Part shown: positions 1-9,016 of the stretch, piece by piece
Numbering within the stretch: the first letter of the stretch is position 1
Layout of the letters: the number at the start of each line of letters is the position of its first letter
Assembly (NCBI RefSeq): GCF_023343835.1
Contig: NC_064443.1
Location: forward strand, 10,788,001-10,852,000
DNA length: 64,000 bases
Direction of reading: 5' to 3'
Origin: Lagopus muta
Taxonomy: Eukaryota; Chordata; Aves; Galliformes; Phasianidae
The notes under the pieces: model-generated
Told to the model about the DNA's origin: nothing
Database searches by the model: none
The model's input: the letters and a program-made list of their open reading frames with translations, nothing else
Made by a program: the position numbers and the translations under genes

Positions 1-924
1 CCTTCCAGGTTTGTGAAGCTGCTCTACAACTGCCATGCTTTAAGGTAAAACAATTCTGACTTTGGATGCCTGAAAGCATCAGATTGTAAAGTGCAGGGGG
101 ATTTCCCGAGCAGCTGAGCAGGGATACAGCAGGCAGAGCAGAGAGCTGAAGGTGCTGTGCAGCGTTCCCAGCCCACACACAGCAGTACAAAGCTGGGGGA
201 GGGTCACCCCCCCCAGCTTCGGGGGTATGGGGCAATGGGGTCAGCTGTGAGCACAGCAGACGCTGTGCATGTTGATATGTGCAACTGACGTTCCTATTGC
301 TGCCTGCCTGCCAGGGATAGTGCTTTAATTAAATCAAACTGTGCAAAGCCAGGTGCCTGGACAGGGCTGCGCACAGCTGTGCATGCACTCACATAAGAGG
401 ACTGTGAATGTATTGTGGCACAGCATGAGCATCTCAGTGCACACAGTTCATTGTGTCCAAACTGCTCCCATAGGTTCCTCCTGCATGCTTTTACACGTTA
501 TTGGACTCGCTGAGCTCCTCTCAGGTGTGCTGAGTGCTTGCCAGTAAAAGAGGCCTTCTAGACATGTCAAGCTGACCGGCTCCAAACTTCGCTCAGCCCC
601 AGGGGGTTTATTACAAGTTTGGGACAGGCCTTATAATAAAACATTTTCTCTGCAGGAGGGTAAAGAAAATATGTAGCAGGTGATTCAAGCAAGGTCTGCA
701 GGAGGAGAGTTCTCCTGTCCCAGCTCTGACGTTTTGTGCCAGCAAGGTTCCCATTGCTTCTGTCCTGGATTATTTGTTGTTAATGATGGTTTACTTTTAG
801 ATAGAAAAATCTCAATCTGCGATGGAGTTTTATTTTTGCTTGTGGGTAAAGTCTGCTTTTCTTTTGGGGAGGGCTGCAATTTAGCATTAAGCTCTTTTGG
901 CATCCGAGGGACAAGTTCAGTTTT

Positions 925-946
925 AAAAAAAAATTAAAAAAAAAAA
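925..946. repeat. A-rich low-complexity run
   Basis: Nine A, two T, then eleven A. No retroposed sequence is recognisable just upstream, so this is probably a simple A-run rather than the tail of a processed copy. Confidence 0.8.
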
Positions 947-1170
947 GCCACTCTATCAGCAAATAAAGCAGGAGGTTATGTAAGAGGAATAATACGGACC
1001 TGGCCTCAGTGCATCTCCCCCTCTTTATGTGATTAAAGGTTTCAGTGCACCCAGGGAGGGGGCTGGCATTGCGTAAGAGCCTCTTTGCTTCCAAGCTTTT
1101 CCTCTCTTAAATCTAAGAGACCCAGTGGATTTATGACCAGCCTGGGCTTTTTTAAGCAGATGGCTGGGTT

Positions 1171-1200
1171 TGTTATCATTTTGTATGAATGATGATAACA
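1171..1200. repeat. Short inverted repeat (hairpin)
   Basis: TGTTATCAT at 1171-1179 is matched perfectly by ATGATAACA at 1192-1200, giving a 9-bp stem with a 12-nt loop. The arms contain ATGATAA and TTATCAT, so the pair also forms two inverted GATA-like words. Function is unknown and chance is likely. Confidence 0.6.
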
Positions 1201-1407
1201 CTGCAGGCTGAGAGGATTAATGCAAGAAATGAAAAGCAGCAACACCTCTTTTATTTTCTTCCTGTGGTGTTTTCCCACATTCAAGGGGCAAAGCACACAG
1301 CACTAGGTCTACAAAGTGTAATGCAATAGGTCTGCACTGACAAGTGCCACAGGGCTGGCTGTGAGTTTCCATAGGATGAGAACACCTTTGTGGAGTGCAA
1401 TGAAAGT

Positions 1408-1449
1408 AGTATACTGGGAATACTAACAGTATACTCCCAGAAGTATACT
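1408..1449. repeat. Triple AGTATACT repeat
   Basis: The palindromic octamer AGTATACT occurs at 1408-1415, 1428-1435 and 1442-1449. The first and second copies are flanked by CTGGGA and TCCCAG, which can pair with each other. This is a local repeat of unknown origin. Confidence 0.7.
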
Positions 1450-1621
1450 GGAATTTGATTTTTAAAGGGGTTTTAAGCTATATGAACAACTCAAGCCCTG
1501 GTTACCTCAGAGAAGACTGAGGACAGATAGAGAAGTAGTAGAAAAATTATGATCTCCAAGAGGAGAGCTATATTGAGTTTATATTTTCTGTTTGCACTAA
1601 CATCTCCCTTTGTTCCTAGAC

Positions 1622-1970
1622 CCATAGAATCATTTGTGTTAGAAGGGTCCCTTAAAGGCCATCTGATCCATCCCCACTGCAATGAACAGGGACACCCACA
1701 GCTCCGTCAGGTGCTCATAGCCCGTCCAGCCTGACTTTGGCTGCCACCAGGGATGGGGCACCACCACCTCTCTGGGCAGCCTGTGCCAGTGCCTCACCGC
1801 CCTTATTGTAAAAAACTTCTTTCTTACAGCCAATCTAAACTTTTCCTCTTTTAGTTTGAAACCCTTTCCCCTTTCCCTGTTACAACAGGACCTGCTAAAG
1901 AGTCTGTCCTCTTCCTTCTTATAGCTCCTCTTTAGCTATCGAACAGCTGCTCTCAGGTCTTCCTGGAGCT
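1622..1970 (-). mobile_element. CR1 LINE, 5'-truncated 3' end
   Basis: Read on the minus strand, this is the 3' end of a CR1 non-LTR retrotransposon. The element's terminal motif appears as CCATAGAATCA at the left edge. Minus-strand translation gives [20 protein letters not shown], the conserved C-terminal block of CR1 ORF2. Stops and frameshifts lie on either side, so it is a dead copy. The wording (GTTAGAAGGGTCC, CCTTTCCCCTTTCCCTGTTA) differs from the copies at 2107 and 5281, which suggests a different and probably older subfamily. Its 5' end fades near 1970, and several kb of the full-length element are missing. CR1 copies normally lack long target-site duplications, and none is seen. Confidence 0.88.
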
Positions 1971-2106
1971 GAAACAAAAAGCTGAAATGAAAATGTTTGT
2001 TTGTCACATGGATCTGGTTATTGGGAGTGTATGAACAGCAGCCGATTTTAGAATCTTGTGACAGAATGGTGGCAGCTGCCAACACTTTTGAGCTCTCCAA
2101 CCACTC

Positions 2107-2362
2107 AGAGAATCAGAATCACAAGCAAGGAATCATTAAGGTTGGAAAAGACCACTAAGACCATTGAGTGCAACCATCAGCTCAACCCCACCATGCCCAC
2201 TGACCACATCCATCAGTGCCACATCTCCACAGTTCTTGAACACCTCCAGGGACAGTGACTCTACCACTCCTTGGGCAGCAGGGCCATTGCATCACTACTC
2301 TTTCTGAGAAAAAAAAGTTCCTAATATCCAGCCTGAATGCAACCTAAAGCTATTACCCCAGA
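2107..2362 (-). mobile_element. CR1 LINE 3' fragment
   Basis: The block opens with AATCAGAATCAC and continues GGTTGGAAAAGACCACTAAG, the reverse complement of the CR1 3' terminus. It then runs through the usual CACATCTCCACAG, CACCTCCAGGGA and CTCCTTGGGCAGC words and ends near CTATTACCCCAG. It has the same orientation as the copy 137 bp to the left but clearly belongs to another subfamily, so the two are separate insertions rather than one broken element. It has no coding capacity. Confidence 0.9.
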
Positions 2363-2402
2363 AGAGTAGCTTGGCCATGCCAGTGTGCTTCTTGGATTGA
2401 AA

Positions 2403-2435
2403 ACCAAGCTGAAGGTGAAGACCAAGCTGAAGTGA
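2403..2435. repeat. 18-bp tandem duplication
   Basis: ACCAAGCTGAAGGTGAAG at 2403-2420 is followed directly by ACCAAGCTGAAGTGA, giving about 1.8 copies. This looks like a small replication-slippage duplication. Confidence 0.75.
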
Positions 2436-3729
2436 AGCTGAGGTGGAAAGCAAAATAATGTTTTAGAGCTTTGTTATAAATACTAAACCAGTGAATAAGA
2501 TAGAGAAACAAAACCACAGCCCCAATTTAAAGCATGCCTCCTCTCCATGAGGTGAGGCACTCTATGAGGCTGCTCTACTGTCCCACCAAGCTGCAGAAGG
2601 GTCACTGTGCCCTCAGGGACTTACTCAGAGGCAAAGGCTGGTAAAGAGCTTTGTGTGCCAGGCTGGGAGAGGGCACTGGGGCTGATTCTAGGCATCACTG
2701 CTGACTCATGGGTAGAGTTTGCTGGGAATTCTCTGACAAAATGTTTTCTTCATCAGGGAGCACTGATTAATTGAAAACAAACAAACATTGTTTCATCTAA
2801 ATGAATAAATTCCCACTGAAATACAGGCTAAATTCCCCTGGATCTGTGCCTGGTTGCTAGTAGGGCTGGCACTGGGGGTCTGCAGCTCCCATGTAGCTCC
2901 AATGTGCTGAAGTGGGGACCTGGAGCTCCCTAGCTCCCATTTGCACATCCAGGAGCCCAGACAGACTTGTGAGGCCTGCAGCTCCCACCCTAGGCTTCAA
3001 TATTCTTCCCTTGAGCAACAGGTTTTAAGCCAATACCAAAAAATATCTTGAAGAGTTTCCGAAGTGTTACATAATGTGATGAATGTTGGGTAGCACTCCG
3101 TTCAGACACTGTCCTCCAGCAGAGGGAGGTTGGCTGGTTTATTTGAGCTCTCACATCTTGCTTGGAAAAGAGTCTTTTCTTCACCAGGGTGTTTTAGGCA
3201 CAGGCACTTTGCAAAGACGGATTTAATCCTGTGAATGGCTCGGCTCCAGAGGCAGAACATCTCTGTGGGCAGCACCTAGATAACCTGTCTTCACAGTGCT
3301 TAGGAGAGCCATAAGGATCCTGTGGCACTTCCATCACATTTTCTGTAGGACAAGGTTGAAACAAAATTTACATAATTTGCTCTTTGTTACTGCTAAAATG
3401 TTGAACATATTTAAAACTCTTTGAATTCCCCTGGTGAAAGGTATTATGAAAGCAGTGTTCATATTTATTATTAGAATGAGGTTAGCAAGTAATCTTGCCT
3501 GCACAGACATCTGGCAACAAACCCATCTGAACTGAGCGGAGGCCACTTACTAATAAGGTTTCTAAGTAGGGAAAGGGACAGGGAGTTCTAAAAGATCCTG
3601 CAGCTGGAATTAAAACAGGGAGACTGAGCTTATCTGGTATGATTTACATGTCTCACTTCAGGACCTTTTCAGGACATATTATACATATAGCTGAGATCAC
3701 GTAGTAATCTAGTATAACCTTAGCTCCAA

Positions 3730-3755
3730 TTTAGCTCCAGTTTTATGGAGCTAAA
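3730..3755. repeat. Perfect 10-bp hairpin
   Basis: TTTAGCTCCA (3730-3739) pairs with TGGAGCTAAA (3746-3755) around a 6-nt loop. A third, direct copy of TAGCTCCAAT lies immediately upstream at 3721-3730. The stem is far shorter than a microRNA precursor. Confidence 0.75.
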
Positions 3756-4514
3756 AATGAACTGCCTGCACATGGTCTAGAAGTGTTCTGTAAAGGTATT
3801 GCCAGCAGCCTGAACATTTCTTTCCTTCCAGACATCAGAGTGGATAATCAGAATCAGTTTCCTGCTGGCTGTAGGAGTTATTCCATTCTCCCTTTATATA
3901 AGCTGGTTTGGGCGATCTACTTGCCTATGAGCCAACAGTCAGCAAAGGGAGTTGGTTGGAGACAAAGATATTTTTTTTCTCCCTTCTTATTTTGAATGAA
4001 GAGAGGAGGAAAAAAAATACAAAGGTGGCAGCTGAAGAGGGAAGTCAACGTATCAGTGCTTTGATGCAGAAAATGGTGGGTGCACTTGGGGGCATTTGTT
4101 TGTTTTTTAGAGGATACTTAACATAGCCTATCTGTACATGATGGATGGTGGGGATTACTAGAATGTGTGGTCCAGGGCTGACCCAAACGTGAAATAGGTA
4201 TCTTGTGCTGATACCAAATATGGCAAAAACACAGGGTGCTTAACTGCCTCTCCAACCACAACTTTTGAGAGATGTGATGCATAAATTACAAGTTAGAAAA
4301 ACAAACAACTTTTTTTCATGAATCTGTCAAGTTAAAGAATAGAAAATACGGCACTTTTCCTTAAGATGGAGGGAGGAAGCAATGAGGAAAATTATCAGAC
4401 TTCAATAGCTTCTAAGGATTTAGAACAGTTTTTGAGAAAAACAATAATTAAAGACGATAATTAAAGAAAGAAAAGGGAAATCAGAATGAAATACAAGTGT
4501 TCATCAAAGATAAA

Positions 4515-4600
4515 TCATGTCTGACTGACCTCATGGTTTTTGTTCATAAGATCTTGACAAAGGAGATAAGGTGGGTCACATCTGTCTAGACTTCAGTGAA
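4515..4600 (+). mobile_element. CR1 ORF2 reverse-transcriptase relic
   Basis: Two short blocks resemble the CR1 reverse-transcriptase domain. One frame gives SCLTDL at 4515-4532. A different frame gives VGHICLDFS at 4571-4597, matching the part of the palm domain around the catalytic-core LDFS motif. The spacing is about 10 bp shorter than in intact elements, so at least one indel has broken the frame, and an in-frame TAG is present as well. Unlike the other copies this is an internal piece, not a 3' tail. Similar but weaker wording near 4840-4865 (GTTTAGCCTGGAAATTAGAA) may be the tail region of the same old insertion. The call rests on short peptide matches only. Confidence 0.55.
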
Positions 4601-5124
4601 ACAGCAGAAGTTTAACAGTCACAGTGGTGATTTTTTAAGTTAAAAAGCCATTGTTTAAAATGTTGAAATAACCTTCTCTCATTATACCTAAGAGTAGAAG
4701 GCCAACAGGGGATGTAATTGTTCTGGCAACGCAGAACTGGGGTGTTAGAACCTATCCAACTTGAAGATAAATTTTGGCAGTGAAATAGAAGGGTATGAAC
4801 TGGCCAAGAATATTGTTATATCCTACTGAAAATATGTTTAGCCTGGAAATTAGAAGTTTTCAAGCTTTCAGAAAAGTGCAGTTCTGCAGTGATTATTCAG
4901 TAGAAGTAAATAATCCATTTCTGAGATGACATTTATGAAAGGATTTTTTTCTGATGCATGATGACTGTTCCTGTCCAGTTGTCCATCTTTTCTGTCTTTG
5001 CCTCTTCTCCTGGGTGAGGGAAATTCTGAATAACTTTGGGTCACAGGGGTCTGGAAACATTCCTCCATTTACTGGTGTGTATTTAGTTCACTTCTGACAG
5101 TGTAGATATGAGTCACATGCAGTG
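4601..5124. other. Unassigned, possibly decayed CR1 body
   Basis: No exon is seen. The sequence between the reverse-transcriptase scrap and about 4865 could be the eroded remainder of one old CR1 copy, but only a short stretch near 4840 resembles CR1. From 4866 to 5124 nothing is recognised. Confidence 0.4.
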
Positions 5125-5235
5125 TATCTGCAGAGCCACAGTCTGGGAAATAGAGCCCTGGGACACAGGAAATCTGGGTTTCATTCCCATCCTACTCCAA
5201 CTTGAGGCTGTTAGATCACCCAGTAAGGATTTGGT
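5125..5235 (+). mobile_element. MIR/CORE-SINE-like relic
   Basis: TAGAGCCCTGGGACACAGGA, then AATCTGGGTTTCATTCCCAT and later TTAGATCACCCAGTAAGG follow the order of the MIR 5' half (AGAGCACTGG, CCTGGGTTCGAATCCC, then GTGACC and GGGCAAGT). Divergence is high, as expected for a family that stopped moving before birds and mammals split. No tRNA-type promoter boxes are intact. Confidence 0.45.
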
Positions 5236-5280
5236 GAGGTGAAGACTCCTGCTGCCTGCTGCTGCAGTCACCTAACATAT

Positions 5281-5750
5281 GGAATCATAGAATCATAGAA
5301 TCACCAAGGCTGAAAAAAACCTCTAAGATCATCCAGTCCAACCATCCACCTATCACCAGTAATTCCCACTACACCATGTCTCTCAGTACAACATCTACAA
5401 GTTTCTTGAGCACCTCCAGGGCTGGTGACTCCACCACCTCCCTGGGCAGCCCATTCCAGTGCCTGAGCCCTCTCTCAGAGAAAAAGTCTTTCCTAATGTC
5501 CAACCTGAATCTTCCCTGGCACAACTTGAGGCCATTCTCTCATTCTATTGCTACATGGGAGAAGAGGCTGACCCCCACCTCACCACAGCCTCCCTTCAGG
5601 CAGCTGTAAAAAGTCATAAGGTTTTCCCTGAGCCTCCTCTTCTCCAGTCTGAACAATCCCAGCTCCCTCAGCCACTCCCCATTAGATCTGTGCTCCAGAC
5701 CCCTCACAGCTCTGTTGCCTACTCTGAACACACTCCAGGAATTGCTTAAA
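5281..5750 (-). mobile_element. CR1 LINE, longest copy in window
   Basis: This is the best-preserved CR1 fragment here. The left edge carries GAATCATA twice in tandem, the reverse complement of the CR1 terminal (ATTCTATG)n repeat. Minus-strand translation of the distal part gives GLEHRSNGEWLRELGLFRLE, followed by KRRLRENLMTFYSCLKGG, the penultimate block of CR1 ORF2. The RHW-type block nearer the 3' end is interrupted. The copy is truncated about 470 bp from the 3' end and cannot encode a reverse transcriptase. The low apparent divergence suggests a relatively young insertion that could be polymorphic between related birds. Confidence 0.95.
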
Positions 5751-8700
5751 CCTCATTTTCGCATTTCATCTGAAAGCACCTGAGATACTTTTTATAAACG
5801 TGTTCCCATTAGAAGACCTCATGACCCATTTTCCATTCCTGCCAGTCACATATTAAGTACTTGCCAGCATTCCTCCATCAGCTCTCCTGGGTGAGTTTCA
5901 TGCTCACCATACAAAAATCCAGGAATGAAACTCACTCACTTTGACTTTGTTACAGAGCCTGTTATCCAGCCTAGCAGGTTACAGTGTGCCTCCTCAAGGC
6001 TGGTGGAATGTTGATACTCTGCTTTTAGGCTCCAGATGTTCTGCTTATCTAGGAATAAAAGCTTTCCCAGGGCAGAATGTCTGTTTGCTGAGAAATTTGA
6101 ATTAATTGCTGAAGGCCCTGCCAGGTATCACTGGGAGAATTTCTCATTTGTAAGCTGGAGGAAAAGAAAGAAGGTAAGAGCCTTGAAACACTGGTGAGAT
6201 GGGCAGTACGTGCTCTGAAGCACTGGGATTGATCCTCACAGGGAACTGAAAGAATAATGCTATAACCTCATCTGGGAAAGCTCCAGCATCTTGGGTCTCT
6301 CTGCTGGCCACAAAGGCACTCACCTAAGATAGGATCTCTTCTCAGCAAAGGATGAACTCATTTTCCAGAGAAAACTTACACAAAAATAGTTGCTGAAACC
6401 TTGCTTTTTTTGTTTGTTTGTTTGTTTTTTCTTTTTTCTTGGATTCCCACAAGCTTTACCTGAGATTTCTGTTTCTGAAGTCCTCCTCCCTACTAGGAAT
6501 TAAGAGCATGTGTTAGGGCTGCCCTCTGAGCTGCCACGTACAACAGGGGAAGCAGCCTGCTTTCATCTCTCTGCACTGCACTGAGGAGGCTGAAGAAAGC
6601 AGCTGTTTTAGCTGTGGCCTTTCCTTTTGGTCCCCATGCTCGAAACAGAGAGTCTGTGATTTCCTCCAAGTCCAGCTAAACACTGGATCTGAATGACAAA
6701 CCTTGCAAAGAATAGCACGCTCACAGAATGTTTTTGCAGCTGCCAGCTTTAACTTAGAGCAGATGACGGTCAGGCAACTCCAACCACTTGGTAGTGGGAC
6801 TACCCTGACCCCAACATCCTTTCCTCTTCCAGGCTGCATTGGCTTGCTTGCATTGACTGCTGGCTGTACTGACTGCACACTTGCCTTGGCACACGTGGTT
6901 CTCACAAGGCTCTGGGACAGCGTCCCATATCTGCCATCTTCATTTGTCCTTTGATCAGTGCCATCACGATGGTCATGGTTATCACTGTGGAGGTGGTCAC
7001 ATGGCAGCTTGCTGCTCCTCTCTAAGTTTCCCAGTCTCTTTCAGGTCATTTGAGATTATGTGCTGCCTAGTTTTCTTCAGGAAATGCTGCACCGTATAAA
7101 CACTCAGGTTTGCAAATTCTGTGTACACAGTGGCTGACAAAGGCTCCCAAAAACCTTGTGAAATGTTAACCTCTTTCTGTAGCTGAGAACAGCAAGACCA
7201 GGATGGGATTCATCTCAGGTTCTCAGCCAAGGCACACTGTTACTAAGCTGAGAAGTACTGGGCTTTATGATATCAATTATACTTCTCCAACCATTAGGCT
7301 AATCTATGAGGCCTAGACACACAAGGAATTTGAGGTTAGGCATTAGAAATAAATTGAGGGAATGCCCTCTAGATTTTGATTATTGACTGACTACTCTTTT
7401 GCAATATTTAAGGCTAACACACAATTAGAGACACCGATTGCTCCTGCTTGAAAACCTACCAGCTTGCCTAAGATGTGATTCAGAACCTCAAGAAAAGACA
7501 GCTAAGAAAGAAAGCAAGTACTTTTTTGCTTGTAAACTAAACGATGTAGTGAGGGTATATGGACATCAGTGAAGCCCATGCACACACTTGGAGAATGAAT
7601 TCAGGGAGAATAACATTATGCAACATAATTGTGTCCTCCTCGAGCCAGGAAGATCTGTGCACTCTCTGAGTCACAATTAACGAAGACCACCCAAAAGCTC
7701 ATAGCAAACATCCTTCTGGAATGATCTTTTGTCCTGGATTCTCTCTTCCTTTCTCCCCCCTATTTTTTTCTCCTTTCTTTACTTTTTTCTTCATAGATTT
7801 ATTTCTATCAAGGTAAATCTCCAGGAAGTGCAGTCTTGGTTTTATCCATATGGGCCATTCCTAACTCCTGTTAAAAACACAATTACACAGCTGTCTCCAG
7901 AACAGAGGACTGAGGTCCCTGCTGCACTTTAACCAGTTCCTTGCTAACGATGAGCAACATTTTCAGAGAGGATCAGGATTCTGGGTGCCCAGACACAAAT
8001 AAAAGGCCTTGTCAGCTACACAACGTTCCCAGAAATTGAATTCCTGGCTGGGGCACCATAGATTAGAAAAAGTTTTGAGAAGGTTTTTCCAGGAAGATTG
8101 CAATAAATAATTAATCTGCTTTTCACAGCTGAGACCACAACATATATGCTTTTATCAGCTATCTGCAAGAGAAGAGGAGAAATTAAGATAGCTTTTCTCA
8201 GTTCAGGAATAACCACATGAATCTGCTTCAGAAATGATTTGGCTTTGTCTAAGAATTTGATTTGCTAGGAATATGTGAACAGAACATTGTATCAGTATGT
8301 TTCTTCTGCTATATGTATATAAATGAGCGTGAACACAGGAGCAATGCCAAGAGGTCCATGCACAGCACTTCTGGACTGCAGTCTCATTTCTGCCACTGTC
8401 TTGCTGAAACACCTTATGAAATTCCAATTAATCTCACTGCTTCTGTAACAAAAGAGTTCAATTACAACTGGAGAGTCCTATATTGTGTCAGTGGTCGCAA
8501 AGCTTCATAAATGATGGTTTGCAGAGCTCAGAGGGCCTGGATGCTGGAGGCGTTGAGAGCTTTGGCCATGCAGTATGCATTAGGAAAGGCAGAGAAAGAG
8601 ATTCCTGTGTTTAATGTTCATTTGTACAAGCTGAGATGAAGACAGGCAAACCAAGTGGGGCTGCGCACTGACCACGAAAGCGGTGTGGCCTGGGAGGAAG

Positions 8701-8854
8701 AGCAGGGAGCCTGGGATTGATTTATCCCACGGAGGAGACAGGCTGGCTGCACTCAGATACATGAAGAGATGTTCTGAGGGAGAGCACACATCAACAATCC
8801 TCATTAGTAAAATGACAGAAAATGCTGTTATGTCTTGAGGCTGCAGCAGGGAAC
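5751..8854. other. Unassigned noncoding DNA
   Basis: No exon or transposon is recognised in about 3.1 kb. A TTTG-rich simple repeat sits at 6404-6440. The longest open frame (minus strand, 6513-6905, 130 codons) overlaps an 83-codon frame on the opposite strand and matches no family I recognise. It reads as chance in a GC-richer patch. Confidence 0.55.
6404..6440. repeat. (TTTG)n / T-rich simple repeat
   Basis: Four TTTG units are embedded in T-runs with a few C. This is an interrupted microsatellite. Confidence 0.85.
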
Positions 8855-9016
8855 ATTTAGTATAAATATTAGGAAAAAACTTTATAATTCCAAGAAGAGT
8901 TACTGCAATTGGAACAAACTATCAGGGGACATTGTGGAATCACTTTTAAGCTTCCAGCCATCGCTCTGGGAAGATTAAATAAATCCTGGTCTATGACAGT
9001 ACTTGGGGTGGTCTGC
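8855..9016 (+). mobile_element. Old CR1-like 3' end
   Basis: ATAAATATTAGGAAAAAACT, then CTGCAATTGGAACAAACTAT, GGGGACATTGTGGAATCAC and CTGGTCTATGACAGTACTTG follow the order of an older CR1 subfamily 3' end (TTAGATATTAGGAAAAA, AGCACTGGAACAGG, GAGGTTGTGGAATC, GGATGGTCTAGG). The terminal ATTCTATG repeat is not recognisable, so the 3' boundary is approximate. Divergence is much higher than in the copies at 5281 or 12891. Confidence 0.55.

Larger units (their letters stand above)
1..1621. other. Unassigned noncoding DNA
   Basis: No exon or known repeat is recognised. Short open frames here lie on both strands across the same bases and look like chance. The stretch contains an A-rich run, a short hairpin and three copies of AGTATACT, each listed separately. 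It could be intron or spacer. Confidence 0.6.
2363..4514. other. Unassigned noncoding DNA
   Basis: No exon or transposon is recognised. It contains an 18-bp direct repeat at 2403-2435 and a perfect 10-bp hairpin at 3730-3755. Open frames up to 72 codons overlap each other on both strands and resemble no protein I know. Confidence 0.55.
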
